This document shows, piece by piece, positions 38,816 through 48,875 of a stretch of DNA of 58,787 nt. The notes below the pieces were generated by a model. The model saw only the letters and a list, made by a program, of their open reading frames with translations, ran no database searches and had not been told where the DNA came from. The number at the start of each line of letters is the position of its first letter. The stretch's first letter is position 1. This DNA is from Gammaproteobacteria bacterium (GTDB lineage Bacteria; Pseudomonadota; Gammaproteobacteria; DSM-19610). The position numbers and the translations under genes were made by a program. The DNA is taken from contig WGBO01000015.1 in NCBI GenBank assembly GCA_015494295.1, forward strand, positions 1 through 58,787. Direction: 5' to 3'.

Positions 38816-40834
38816 ATGAACACAGCGACAAAATCCCACGCCAAGGTGGGCTCACACAAAAGGACGATGTACCTGATAGCGGCACTGCTGCTGTCACTGG
38901 GTGCCATGGTCAGCGTATTCTGGTACGTGGGTGTCCAGTCGAACTACGACAAGGAATATATCGGCTATACCAGTGAAGAACAGGTGCTTTCCCAGCAGAT
39001 CGCCAAGTACGCGCTGGAGGCCTCCTCCGGCGTCGAAACGGCGTTCGACAAATTGACCCGCTACCGCGACCGTTTCGAGCAGGTACTCGATTACCAGAAG
39101 AACGGGAACGTGGTGACCGGCCTGCCGCCCAGCGGCGAGGCGGTCGGCGAAGACCTCGACGCCCTGCAGGAGTCCTGGACCAGGTTCCGCGAGAGCGTCG
39201 ATTTCGTGCTGGAGGGCAAGGACAGCGTGGCGGTGGTCGCCGAGGCCAGAAAGGTCATCAACGAGCTGATGCCGAAGCTGCAGGCCTACGACGAGGAAAT
39301 CGTCGACATCCTGATGAACAGCAAGGCCAGCCGCGAGACCATCAACCTGGCCACCCGCCAGTTGATGCTCAGTCAGCGTATCGCCAACAACATCAACCAC
39401 GCGCTCAGTGGCGAAGGCGTGGATACCGCCATCGAGCGTTTCTCCGAGGACGTGGAGGAATACGGCACGGTGCTGGACGGCATGGTGCGCGGTAACGACA
39501 CCATCGGCATGATCAAGAACGAGGACGTGCAGGCCAAGCTGTTCGAAACCTCGATGCTGTTCACCATCGTTTCCGACTATGTCGAGGAACTGCTCGACAT
39601 GTCCGAGGATCTGAGCGAGATCCAGTCCGCCGCGCGCAATATCGCGTCGCAGTCCGACGACCTGTTTGCGACCGCCATGCGCTTGCAGAACGCCTACTCC
39701 CTGGCCGCCGACCTGCGTCCGGTGCAGCCCGAGATGGCCTACATCTTCGGCGTGGTCGCCCTGCTGGTGCTGTTCCTGCTGGGCATGCAGGTGTACCGCG
39801 ACCAGGAAGCCCGCCGCAAGCACGCGGAGAAGGAGAACAAGGACAACCAGGAAGCTATCCTGCGACTGCTCGATGAAATGGGCAACCTTGCCGACGGTGA
39901 CCTGACCACCTACGCGACTGTGACCGAGGACTTCACGGGCGCGATCGCCGACTCGGTCAACTACACCATCGACGCGCTGCGCGACATGGTGACGACCATC
40001 AACGAGACCTCCGGCCAGGTGTCGGCCGCTGCCAAGCAGACGCAGGAGACGGCGCAGCACCTGACCGAGGCGAGTGAGCACCAGGCCGAGGAAATCACCT
40101 CCGCCACCACCGCCATCAACGAGATGGCCGTGTCCATCGACGAGGTTTCCCGCAACGCGGAAGAAACCGAGCAGATGGCGCTCAAGTCGGTGGAATACGC
40201 GCGCAAGGGTGGCGACACGGTGCGCCGCAACATCGAGGGCATGGATCGCATCCGCGAGAACATCCAGGAAACCTCGAAGCGTATCAAGCGACTGGGCGAA
40301 AGCTCGCAGGAGATCGGCGATATCGTCGAACTCATCAACGACATCGCCGAGCAGACCAACATCCTGGCCCTGAACGCCGCTATCCAGGCGGCGATGGCGG
40401 GCGAGGCCGGTCGCGGTTTCGCGGTGGTGGCCGACGAAGTCCAGCGGCTCGCCGAGCGTTCCAGTAACGCGACCAAGCAGATCGAGGCGCTGGTGAAAAC
40501 CATCCAGACCGATACCAACGAAGCGGTTATCTCCATGGAACAGAGTACCGCCGGTGTGGTCAACGGCGCACGCCTGGCCGAGGAATCCGGCGAGGCGCTG
40601 GAGCAGATCATGAACGTGTCGGAAGACCTTTCGTCCCTGATCCAGAACATCGCGTCCTCGGCTCGCCAGCAGTCCAAGGCGGCCTCCAGTATCTCCGAGA
40701 CCATGCACGTCATCCAGGAGATCACTACCCAGACCTCTGCCGGTACCAACGAAACCGCGGCCTCGATCGGCAACCTGGCCGGTCTGGCCGAGGAAATGGG
40801 CAACTCGGTGGCCGGCTTCAAGCTGCCGGAATAA
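38816..40834 (+). CDS. pilJ: Methyl-accepting chemotaxis receptor PilJ
   Basis: A 672-residue inner-membrane receptor for twitching. Membrane helices lie near residues 20-40 (MYLIAALLLSLGAMVSVFWY) and 308-325 (YIFGVVALLVLFLLGM), enclosing a periplasmic helical sensor region with a PilJ-type motif (RQLMLSQRIANNINHAL). A HAMP-like region and a methyl-accepting signalling domain follow; the hairpin tip QTNILALNAAIQAAMAGEAG, near residue 513, contacts CheW-type adaptors. It feeds surface and pilus signals to ChpA through PilI and ChpC. Confidence 0.95.
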   Translation: MNTATKSHAKVGSHKRTMYLIAALLLSLGAMVSVFWYVGVQSNYDKEYIGYTSEEQVLSQQIAKYALEASSGVETAFDKLTRYRDRFEQVLDYQKNGNVVTGLPPSGEAVGEDLDALQESWTRFRESVDFVLEGKDSVAVVAEARKVINELMPKLQAYDEEIVDILMNSKASRETINLATRQLMLSQRIANNINHALSGEGVDTAIERFSEDVEEYGTVLDGMVRGNDTIGMIKNEDVQAKLFETSMLFTIVSDYVEELLDMSEDLSEIQSAARNIASQSDDLFATAMRLQNAYSLAADLRPVQPEMAYIFGVVALLVLFLLGMQVYRDQEARRKHAEKENKDNQEAILRLLDEMGNLADGDLTTYATVTEDFTGAIADSVNYTIDALRDMVTTINETSGQVSAAAKQTQETAQHLTEASEHQAEEITSATTAINEMAVSIDEVSRNAEETEQMALKSVEYARKGGDTVRRNIEGMDRIRENIQETSKRIKRLGESSQEIGDIVELINDIAEQTNILALNAAIQAAMAGEAGRGFAVVADEVQRLAERSSNATKQIEALVKTIQTDTNEAVISMEQSTAGVVNGARLAEESGEALEQIMNVSEDLSSLIQNIASSARQQSKAASSISETMHVIQEITTQTSAGTNETAASIGNLAGLAEEMGNSVAGFKLPE

Positions 40835-40855
40835 GGCGGGAGCGACGGAACGCTC

Positions 40856-41740
40856 GTGTCTGCACTGGCCGGACAAGCCGATGCACGCAGCGCAGCCCGG
40901 CAAGCGGCCGGGCGCGCGCTGCACATCGACGACCGCCAGTTCGCCCGCTGGGCGGAGCTGCTGGAAGGGCGCGCAGGGGTGTTCATTGCACCGGAACGCA
41001 AGTCTTTCCTGGTCAGCGGGCTGCGCGCCCGCATGCGCGAGACCGGCTGCGCGGATCTCGGCGAGTATTACCGGCTGTTGCAGTCGCCGGCACGCCAGGC
41101 CCGCGAATGGTCGTTGCTCATCGACACGCTCACCGTGCATGAGACCTGTTTTTTCCGGCACGCCTCATCGATGCGCCTGATCGAGGAACAGGTGTTGCCG
41201 GCGGCGGTCGCGCGGGGCGGCGTGTTCCGGGCCTGGAGCGTGGCCTGTTCGACGGGCGAGGAAGCCTATAGTCTGGCAATGCTGATCGACGCGTTTTGCG
41301 AACGGCACGGCGGTGGGCTGAACTATGGGGTTACCGGCACGGACATCAGCCTGCCGGCGCTGCGCCAGGCGCGCGAGGCGCGTTACCCGCAGCGGCGCCT
41401 CAAGGATATACCGGCGGTTTACCGCGAGCGTTACTGCTTGCCGCTGGACGACGGCGGTTTCGGTATCAGCGAGGTGCTGCGCAAGCGGGTCTGTTTCGCG
41501 CAGTTGAACCTTCGCGACGTGGACGCCTCGCCCATGAAGGACATGGATCTCGTATTCTGCCAGAACCTGTTGATCTACTATGACCGCGAACGGCGGCTGG
41601 AAATTGTCAACGGTTTGTCCGAATGCCTTGGCCCGGGGGGGGTACTGGTACTGGGGCCGGGAGAACTGCTGAACTGGAAACATCCACAAATGGAGAAAGT
41701 GCGGTATCAGGATACGCTTGCGTATCGGCGCACGGACTAG
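40856..41740 (+). CDS. pilK: CheR-type receptor methyltransferase PilK
   Basis: A 294-residue SAM-dependent glutamate methyltransferase of chemoreceptors, starting with GTG at 40856 (MSALAGQADARSAAR). SAM-site features are AWSVACSTGEEAYSLAM and the acidic GVTGTDISL, and LVFCQNLLIYYD is the CheR catalytic-core motif; an N-terminal helical domain with ERKSFLVSGLRARM precedes them. It should methylate PilJ, opposing ChpB. The gene is 21 bases after pilJ. Confidence 0.93.
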   Translation: MSALAGQADARSAARQAAGRALHIDDRQFARWAELLEGRAGVFIAPERKSFLVSGLRARMRETGCADLGEYYRLLQSPARQAREWSLLIDTLTVHETCFFRHASSMRLIEEQVLPAAVARGGVFRAWSVACSTGEEAYSLAMLIDAFCERHGGGLNYGVTGTDISLPALRQAREARYPQRRLKDIPAVYRERYCLPLDDGGFGISEVLRKRVCFAQLNLRDVDASPMKDMDLVFCQNLLIYYDRERRLEIVNGLSECLGPGGVLVLGPGELLNWKHPQMEKVRYQDTLAYRRTD

Positions 41741-41771
41741 AAGCACTTGGTGCAGGATGGAAGGGATTAAA

Positions 41772-44700
41772 ATGAATCAGTCAATCGACTTCAGTACACT
41801 GACCTGGGTCAAGAACGAACTGGACGAAACGTTGAAGGAAGCGCGCCAGTCGCTCGAGGCACACGTCGAGGATGCGTCGGACGAGGCCCAGCCGGGGTTT
41901 CTTGTCGCGCACCTGCACCAGGTATACGGCACGCTGCAAATGGTCGAGTTGTATGGCGCGGCGCTGCTGGCGGAGGAAATGGAACAGGTCGCCCGGGCCA
42001 TCGCCGACGGCAGCATCGTGCAGCACGACGAGGCCTGCGATGTACTGATGCGTGCCATTCTCCAGCTTCCCGACTACCTCGACCGCCTGATTGCCGGCAG
42101 CCAGGATATTCCGCTGGTGCTGCTGCCGTTACTGAACGACCTGCGCGCCGTGCGCGGCGCCAACCTGCTGTCCGAAAATGCCATGTTCTCGCCGGACATC
42201 GACGCGGCGTTGCCCGATGATGTCGTCGCGCGCAGCCTGTCCGCGGACGAGGCGCCCGCCAGCGTGCGCGAACTCCGACACCGTTTTCAGGTTGGCCTGC
42301 TGGGCTGGTTCCGTGGTGGCGACGTGGCCGGTTCGTTGCAGGGACTTATTGACATTCTCGACACCCTGCACGGCCTCGGCGAGGAAGCGCGCGTGGTGCG
42401 CCTGTGGTGGATCGCCGCCGGCGTCGTCGACGCCGTTCGTTCCGGCGGCCTCGAAGACAGCGTGTCGGTCAAGCGACTGATGGGGCAGGTGGACCGCCAG
42501 ATCAAGCGCCTGGTCGACGACGGTGAAATTGCGCTGGCGCAAGAACCGGCGATCGAACTGCTGAAAAACCTGCTGTTCTACGTGGCCCGCGCCACCGGGG
42601 GCAGCGAACGCGTGCAGGCCATCCAGGCCACCTATCGCCTTCAGTCCCTGCTGCCCGGCGAGGAAGAAATGGCCGCCGCCCGCGAAAGCCTGGCCGGTCA
42701 GAACTCCGACCTGTTTGCCACCGTGGCGGTGGCGGTCAAGGAAGAGCTCGCGCGTCTCAAGGACCAGCTCGACATCGCCCTGCGCGGCGGTTGCGAGGAT
42801 GCCGCCACCCTGGAAAGCATGACGCAGTCGCTCGGTTCGCTGGGCGATACGCTCGGCATGCTGAGCCTGGGTGCCGCGCGCGCGGCCGTGGTGGAAAAGG
42901 CCGGCGAACTGTCCTCGCACCTGGAGGACGGCAGCGTGCCGCCGGACACCGTGCTGATGGACGTTGCCAGCACCCTGTTGTTCGTCGAGTCTTCGGTGGA
43001 TACCATGGGCGCCGGACGCGCCGTCGACGTTTCCGCCGACAGCGTCGATGAACACCTGGCCAGGTCCGAGTTCAACCAGGTCATGGACGTGGTGCTGCAG
43101 GAAGCCATCTCCGATCTGGCGCGCGCCAAGGAAGCCATCGTCGCGCACGCCAGCGGTGGCGAGAACGCTGACGATATCGAGCAGGTGCCGCAGTGGTTCA
43201 ACCAGGTCAAGGGCGGCCTGTTGCTGCTGGAGGAAACCCGCGCCGCCGGCATCATCGATGCGGCCGCGAAATATGTCGCCGAGCACCTGGTGCCCGGCGA
43301 CGGTGGCGAGGCGCCGGAGCACGAGCTGGATTCACTCGCCGACGCCATCTGTGGTCTTGAATACTACCTGGAGAGTCGCCGCGAGCACCGCATGTACGGC
43401 GATTCCGCCATGAATGTCGCCGAGAAGGGCGTGGAGCGCCTCGGCTATCCCGCCGTGGCCGAAGCGTCCGATGCCGGTGCGGCGCCCGGGGAAGTTGCCG
43501 CGGCGCCCGCCGATGCCGGCGAGTTGGACATGCCGGACCTCGATGACGTGCTGGCGCCGTTCGATCCCGAGGCCATGGACGCGCCCGCCGAAGCGGATAA
43601 AACAGCGACTGTGGATGCGGACGACGCGTCGCCGGATGCGCTGGAGATGTCCATCGAGCCGCCGGAAGACGAGTTCACAACGGAGCCTGTCGAGGCGGAC
43701 GACGTTGCAGAGCCGGCAGGCACGTTCGGTTCGATCGAGCTGGATGAACAGGTCGAAGCGCACGAAGTTGCTGAAACGGCTGAAACGGCTGAAACGGCTG
43801 AAACCGGCGAAGTGGCCGGGACCGCGCCGGTGGAGGAAGACGACGGGCTGGCGGTGATCGGTGAAGACATCGACGAGGAAATTCTCGAGATCTTCATCGA
43901 GGAAGCGGAAGAGGAAATCGAGAGCATCGGCCAGGCGCTGCCGAATTGGATTGCCGACCGCGACGACGCCGACGCGCTGGGCAGCGTGCGGCGCTCTTTC
44001 CATACCCTGAAGGGCAGCGGCCGGCTGGTCGGCGCCATGCGCATCGGCGAGTTCGCCTGGGCCTACGAGAACATGCTGAACCGGGTTATCGACGGAACCG
44101 TTACGGTCAGTGACCCGATGATCGACATCCTCGAACGCGCGCTGGACACACTGGTGCAACTGGTGGCGCAGGTTCGCGAAGGTGCCCCGGTAACCCTGCC
44201 GGTGAGCTGGCTGATGGCTTGCGCGGATGCGCTCAGCAAGCGCGAAGCGCTGCCTGCCGAGCCGACCGCGAACCGTGTCGCCCAGGATCCCGCGGTCGGG
44301 GACGAAGCGCCGGAGGGGCCGGAAGCCGGCGAGCCGGCCGCGATGGCGGAAGACCTGCCGTCCGACGGCGCGGAATCCTTCATGGAAGAACCGGTCGAGG
44401 ACATGGCCGCCGCCGAGGCGTCGCCGCTGGTCGACCCGGTCATGGACCCGATGCTGTTCGAGATCTTCAATTCCGAGTCGCGGGGTCACCTGGAAGTGCT
44501 GCGGCAATTCCTGGGCCGCGCCGACAACGGCGACGCCGCTATTGACGTGAACCTGACGCGTGCCCTGCATACCCTGCACGGCAGTGCCCACATGGCCGGC
44601 AGCGACCCGATCGCAGATCTCGCCGGCGAACTCGAACAGTACGCCAAGCGGTTGTCGGTGGCGGAAATGGAAATGCCCGCCGAAGGTTGCCAGGTTCTGC

Positions 44701-47700
44701 ACGAGAGTGTGGAACAGATCCAGGACATGCTGGAGCTGTTGCCCGACGAACATGCTGCTCCGGAAGGCTACGATGAACTGCTGGCACGGGTGCGCGCCCT
44801 GCGCGACACGGTGCCGGTGCGCCCCGACAACAAGGTGTTCGAGGAACTGTTCGACGCCGAGGACGGAGAGCTGCCGGCAGACACCGAAGAGGTGGCGCCG
44901 GCGGGCGAGATGGCGGTGGAAGACACGGTTGTCGAGACGGAAATGCCGGAGCCGCTGGCCGATGCGGATCTGGACGACAGTCTGCCCCCCGCCGACGACG
45001 AAACGCCAGTCGAGGCGCAAGCCGGAGACGATGTCTACGCCGCCATCGATCCCGAGCTGCTCGACATTTTCCTGGAGGAAAGCGAAGAGAACCTGGAGAC
45101 CAGCGATGCCGCTCTGGATCGCTGGCGCCTCGACAGTGGCGACCGGGAGGCGCTGGCGGAACTGCAGCGTGCGCTGCACACGGTCAAGGGTGGCGCGCGA
45201 ATGGCCGATCTGTCCGCCATCGGCGACCTGGCGCATGCGGTGGAATCGCTCATCATCGCCGTCAATGACTGCGGCGCGGCATCCAGCGAACTGGCGTTGA
45301 ACGGTGTGCAGCGCGCCCAGGATGCCCTTGTCGGCATGATCGAGGACGTGCGCGCACGCAAGCCGCTGCAGCCCGCCGATGCCCTGATCGGGGAACTCGA
45401 CATGCTGAAGGCCAGCGTGCTGGCGCGCGAACCGGTACAGGATGAAGAGGAAGCCACGGAGAGCGTGGCGGAACCGGTTGCGGAGATGGAGCCGGCCGGT
45501 GAGGCAGATTCCGGTGTTGCGGCGGCCGACGACCCCTACGCCGAAATCGATCCCGAGTTGCTGGAAGTGTTCCTGGAAGAAGCCGTCGACATCCTGGAGC
45601 ACAGCGAAGAGACCCTGCAGAACTGGAAGGCGGAACCCGATAGCCCGGAGCTGATGGCCGAACTGCAGCGCGAGCTGCACACCCTGAAGGGTGGCTCGCG
45701 GATGGCGGACATTACCGCCATTGGCGATCTCGCCCACGCCGTCGAGTCGCTGATGGTCAGCGTTGCCGGCGGCCAGGTGGTGGCCAGCGCGGCGATGTTC
45801 GCGGTGCTGGAATCGGCACATGACGCCCTTAGCCACATGGTTGCCGACGTCGCCGAACGCAAGCCGCTGAATGCGCGCGACGCGCTCATTGCCGATCTGG
45901 AAGCCCTGCGCGAAGGCCGCGAGGTAGAGGTGCCGGAGAAGCAGGCCGAAAAGAAGGATGCGCCGGCCGTCGAGGCGATCGCCGTCAAGAAGGACAGCGA
46001 GACCGTCGAGAAGCGCCGCCAGGCGCGCAGTGGTCAGGAGCTGGTGCGCGTCAAGACCGAGCTGCTGGACAACCTGGTCAACTACGCCGGCGAGATCAGT
46101 ATCTACCGCTCGCGCCTGGAACAGCAGATTGGCGCCTACCGCTTCAACCTGGTGGAGCTGGAGCAGACCGTGGCGCGCGTGCGCGAGCAGTTGCGCAAGC
46201 TCGAAATCGAGACCGAGGCGCAGGTGCTGTTCCGTTATGAGCGCGAGGCCGAGGAGGAGTCGGAAGAGTTCGATCCGCTGGAGATGGACCGCTATTCGCA
46301 CATGCAGCAGCTTTCACGCTCGCTGGTTGAAAGCTGCTCGGATCTGACCAGCCTGCAGAACCTGCTCGACAACATCACCCGCGAGTCGGAAACCCTGTTG
46401 CTGCAACAGTCGCGCGTCAACACCGAGTTGCAGGAAGGCCTGATGCGCACGCGCATGGTGCCCTTCCTGGGTCTGGCGCCGCGCATGCGCCGCATCGTGC
46501 GCCAGACCTGCCAGGAACTGGGCAAGAAGGCCGAGCTGGAGCTGTCCGGCGCCGAGGGCGAGATGGACCGCACGGTGGTGGACCGCATCGTCGCGCCCCT
46601 TGAACACATGCTGCGTAACGCCATTTCGCACGGCATCGAGACACCCGAACAACGCCGCCAGGCTGGCAAGCCGGAGACCGGAACCATCCGCATTACCCTG
46701 GAACGCGAGTCTTCCGACGTGGTGCTGCGCATGTCGGACGACGGCGCGGGCATGAACCTGGAGGCGATCCGCCGCACGGCCATCGAGCGCGGCCTGATGG
46801 ACGAGAACTCCGCCCTGAGCGACAACGAGGTGTTGCAGTTCATCCTCGAAACCGGCTTCAGTACCGCCGACAAGGTGACCCAGGTATCGGGCCGTGGCGT
46901 GGGCATGGACGTGGTCAACAGCGAGGTCAAGCAACTCGGCGGTTCGTTGCGCATCGATTCCGAGCCCGGCAAGGGAACCACCTTCACGGTGCGTCTGCCC
47001 TTTACCCTGGCCCTCAACCAGGCGTTACTCATCGAGGTCGGTGAGGACACCTACGCCGTGCCGTTGTCGAGCATCGAGGGTATCGTGCGCCTGCGCCGCG
47101 AGGATCTGAAGGCCTACTACGACGACCCCGGGTCGCGCTTCGAGTATGGCGGCTACGAGTACGAGGTGCGCCACCTGGGCAGCGTGCTGGGAACCGGCAA
47201 GCCGCACCTGGACGGTGGCCAGAAGCGTCTGCCCGTGCTGCTGGCGCGCACCGGCGAACACGGCGTGGCCTTCCACGTCGAGAACCTGCTCGGCAGTCGC
47301 GAGATCGTCGTCAAGTCGGTTGGTCCGCAGATCAGCACCGTGCGCGGCGTGTCCGGCGCCACCATCCTCGGCGACGGCCGCGTGGTCATGATTCTGGATA
47401 TGGTCGCCATGCTGCGCGGCGCCGGTTCCGGCGGCAGCACCCTCGACCAGGTCGGGGAAATGATGCAGCAGCCGCGCGTCAACGACACGCTGACGGTCAT
47501 GGTGGTGGATGATTCCATTACCGTGCGCAAGGTCACCACGCGCCTGCTGGAACGTCACGACATGAATGTGATCTCCGCCAAGGACGGTGTGGACGCGGTT
47601 TCCAAGTTGCAGGAGCATATCCCTGATATAATGCTGCTCGATATCGAGATGCCACGCATGGACGGTTTCGAGCTGGCCACGCACATCCGCAACGAGCCGC

Positions 47701-47858
47701 GCCTGCGCGATATCCCGATCATCATGATTACCTCGCGGACCGGCGACAAGCACCGCCAGCGGGCCATGCAGATCGGCGTGAACCGCTACCTGGGCAAGCC
47801 GTTCCAGGAAAGCGATCTGCTGGAAAACATCAACGAACTGCTCGAAGACAGGTCATAG
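41772..47858 (+). CDS. chpA: Hybrid chemotaxis kinase ChpA (multi-Hpt CheA-REC)
   Basis: A 2,028-residue kinase from the ATG at 41772 (AAGGGA at 41761-41766). Four intact phosphotransfer (Hpt) domains have histidines 744 (FHTLKGSG), 933 (LHTLHGSA), 1136 (LHTVKGGA) and 1303 (LHTLKGGS). The first 550 residues contain degenerate Hpt-like helices (HQVYGTLQMVE, WFNQVKGGLLLLEE). The CheA core follows: dimerisation helices near 1420, an ATPase N box LEHMLRNAISHG near 1610, the G1 motif DDGAGM, a CheW-like domain and a C-terminal receiver with Asp1957. It phosphorylates PilG and PilH. Acidic Ala/Glu-rich linkers separate the Hpts. Confidence 0.96.
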   Translation: MNQSIDFSTLTWVKNELDETLKEARQSLEAHVEDASDEAQPGFLVAHLHQVYGTLQMVELYGAALLAEEMEQVARAIADGSIVQHDEACDVLMRAILQLPDYLDRLIAGSQDIPLVLLPLLNDLRAVRGANLLSENAMFSPDIDAALPDDVVARSLSADEAPASVRELRHRFQVGLLGWFRGGDVAGSLQGLIDILDTLHGLGEEARVVRLWWIAAGVVDAVRSGGLEDSVSVKRLMGQVDRQIKRLVDDGEIALAQEPAIELLKNLLFYVARATGGSERVQAIQATYRLQSLLPGEEEMAAARESLAGQNSDLFATVAVAVKEELARLKDQLDIALRGGCEDAATLESMTQSLGSLGDTLGMLSLGAARAAVVEKAGELSSHLEDGSVPPDTVLMDVASTLLFVESSVDTMGAGRAVDVSADSVDEHLARSEFNQVMDVVLQEAISDLARAKEAIVAHASGGENADDIEQVPQWFNQVKGGLLLLEETRAAGIIDAAAKYVAEHLVPGDGGEAPEHELDSLADAICGLEYYLESRREHRMYGDSAMNVAEKGVERLGYPAVAEASDAGAAPGEVAAAPADAGELDMPDLDDVLAPFDPEAMDAPAEADKTATVDADDASPDALEMSIEPPEDEFTTEPVEADDVAEPAGTFGSIELDEQVEAHEVAETAETAETAETGEVAGTAPVEEDDGLAVIGEDIDEEILEIFIEEAEEEIESIGQALPNWIADRDDADALGSVRRSFHTLKGSGRLVGAMRIGEFAWAYENMLNRVIDGTVTVSDPMIDILERALDTLVQLVAQVREGAPVTLPVSWLMACADALSKREALPAEPTANRVAQDPAVGDEAPEGPEAGEPAAMAEDLPSDGAESFMEEPVEDMAAAEASPLVDPVMDPMLFEIFNSESRGHLEVLRQFLGRADNGDAAIDVNLTRALHTLHGSAHMAGSDPIADLAGELEQYAKRLSVAEMEMPAEGCQVLHESVEQIQDMLELLPDEHAAPEGYDELLARVRALRDTVPVRPDNKVFEELFDAEDGELPADTEEVAPAGEMAVEDTVVETEMPEPLADADLDDSLPPADDETPVEAQAGDDVYAAIDPELLDIFLEESEENLETSDAALDRWRLDSGDREALAELQRALHTVKGGARMADLSAIGDLAHAVESLIIAVNDCGAASSELALNGVQRAQDALVGMIEDVRARKPLQPADALIGELDMLKASVLAREPVQDEEEATESVAEPVAEMEPAGEADSGVAAADDPYAEIDPELLEVFLEEAVDILEHSEETLQNWKAEPDSPELMAELQRELHTLKGGSRMADITAIGDLAHAVESLMVSVAGGQVVASAAMFAVLESAHDALSHMVADVAERKPLNARDALIADLEALREGREVEVPEKQAEKKDAPAVEAIAVKKDSETVEKRRQARSGQELVRVKTELLDNLVNYAGEISIYRSRLEQQIGAYRFNLVELEQTVARVREQLRKLEIETEAQVLFRYEREAEEESEEFDPLEMDRYSHMQQLSRSLVESCSDLTSLQNLLDNITRESETLLLQQSRVNTELQEGLMRTRMVPFLGLAPRMRRIVRQTCQELGKKAELELSGAEGEMDRTVVDRIVAPLEHMLRNAISHGIETPEQRRQAGKPETGTIRITLERESSDVVLRMSDDGAGMNLEAIRRTAIERGLMDENSALSDNEVLQFILETGFSTADKVTQVSGRGVGMDVVNSEVKQLGGSLRIDSEPGKGTTFTVRLPFTLALNQALLIEVGEDTYAVPLSSIEGIVRLRREDLKAYYDDPGSRFEYGGYEYEVRHLGSVLGTGKPHLDGGQKRLPVLLARTGEHGVAFHVENLLGSREIVVKSVGPQISTVRGVSGATILGDGRVVMILDMVAMLRGAGSGGSTLDQVGEMMQQPRVNDTLTVMVVDDSITVRKVTTRLLERHDMNVISAKDGVDAVSKLQEHIPDIMLLDIEMPRMDGFELATHIRNEPRLRDIPIIMITSRTGDKHRQRAMQIGVNRYLGKPFQESDLLENINELLEDRS
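43771..43806 (+). repeat. 9-bp in-frame tandem repeat in chpA
   Basis: Three exact copies of CTGAAACGG and a fourth with one change (CTGAAACCG) encode an Ala-Glu-Thr repeat in a linker ahead of the first intact Hpt domain. Slippage would change linker length without a frameshift. Confidence 0.85.
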
Positions 47859-48848
47859 ATGAACGAAGTCTCCCGGGATGTATTGCGTGTTGCGGTGCTG
47901 GCGGATGAACACCAGCGCGGTGACCTGCGCGCCATCCTCGAGGACGAGGGCATGGAGATCGTGCTCGACGGCGGGCTGGAACTGCCCCTTCCGGATACCC
48001 TGCGCGGCGCCGAAGTACTGCTGGTGGACATGGACGACGCGCGCGTCGACCGCCAGCAGGTGCGCGGTGTGTTGCAGCAGTCGCCCGTTCCGGTGCTGCT
48101 CAACCACGGCGGCGTCGGCGAGGGCGAGATCTGGACCCGGCGCCTGATCGGCAAGTTGCGCACCCTGGCGCGGCGCGCGTTTCCCGCCGCGCGAATCGAC
48201 AGCGCGCGCGGCGGCGTCCGCCCGGAACTGCGGGTGGTGGACGATGCGGTGACGGAACCGGAAGACGCTCCCTGGCTGGTGGTGCTGGGTGGTTCCATCG
48301 GCGGCCCGCGCGCCCTGGCGCGTTTTCTGGCCGCGCTGCCGCGCGAGGTGCCCGTTACCCTGCTGGTGGCTCAACATATTTCCGAACAGTTCCAGGACCT
48401 GCTGGTGGAACAACTGGACCGCTGCAGCGACTGGCCGGTGGCGTTACTCGGCGACGAGCAGGCGCTGGAGGCCGGGCAGGTGTGGATCGTCCCCGCCGAC
48501 CGCGCCGTGGAGGTCGATGCCTCGTTACGCGTGCGCCTGTCCGACGGCGGCTGGGATTCGCTGCACCGTCCCGACATCGACAGCCTGTTGGAGCGGGTGT
48601 GCCCGGAGCTGGGCCGGCGCTGCGGCGTGATCCTGTTCAGCGGGCTCGGCGAAGATGGTTCCCGCGGCTGTTCGCGGGTTGCCAGTCACGGCGGTTTCGT
48701 GTGGACCCAGAGCGCCGAGAGTTGCGCCATCCCCAACCTGCCCGACGCCGTGGCGCGGGTGTGCAGCGTGGAGTTCAGCGGCAGCCCCGAACAACTGGCC
48801 GAGCAACTGGCCTTGCGCTGCCAGGTGGCGAGCGCCCGTATCAACTAG
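47859..48848 (+). CDS. chpB: CheB-type receptor methylesterase ChpB
   Basis: A 329-residue methylesterase that removes methyl groups from PilJ. The C-terminal CheB domain has the catalytic triad Ser146 (GGSIGGP), His173 (AQHIS) and Asp266 (GLGEDG). The first 110 residues are receiver-like, with Asp57 in VLLVDMDD, but lack the DD and K/T pattern of a normal receiver, so phospho-activation is doubtful. The ATG directly follows the chpA stop codon. Confidence 0.92.
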   Translation: MNEVSRDVLRVAVLADEHQRGDLRAILEDEGMEIVLDGGLELPLPDTLRGAEVLLVDMDDARVDRQQVRGVLQQSPVPVLLNHGGVGEGEIWTRRLIGKLRTLARRAFPAARIDSARGGVRPELRVVDDAVTEPEDAPWLVVLGGSIGGPRALARFLAALPREVPVTLLVAQHISEQFQDLLVEQLDRCSDWPVALLGDEQALEAGQVWIVPADRAVEVDASLRVRLSDGGWDSLHRPDIDSLLERVCPELGRRCGVILFSGLGEDGSRGCSRVASHGGFVWTQSAESCAIPNLPDAVARVCSVEFSGSPEQLAEQLALRCQVASARIN

Positions 48849-48875
48849 AGATTTCCGACAGGGAGTGACAAGAAC

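Noticed and set aside
38894..41161. 755-codon minus-strand frame opposite pilJ and pilK
   Set aside because: Shadow; the plus-strand genes carry full chemoreceptor and CheR motifs.
43332..46301. 989-codon open frame on the minus strand opposite chpA
   Set aside because: Antisense shadow caused by high third-position GC; the translation has no recognisable domain and chpA is certain.
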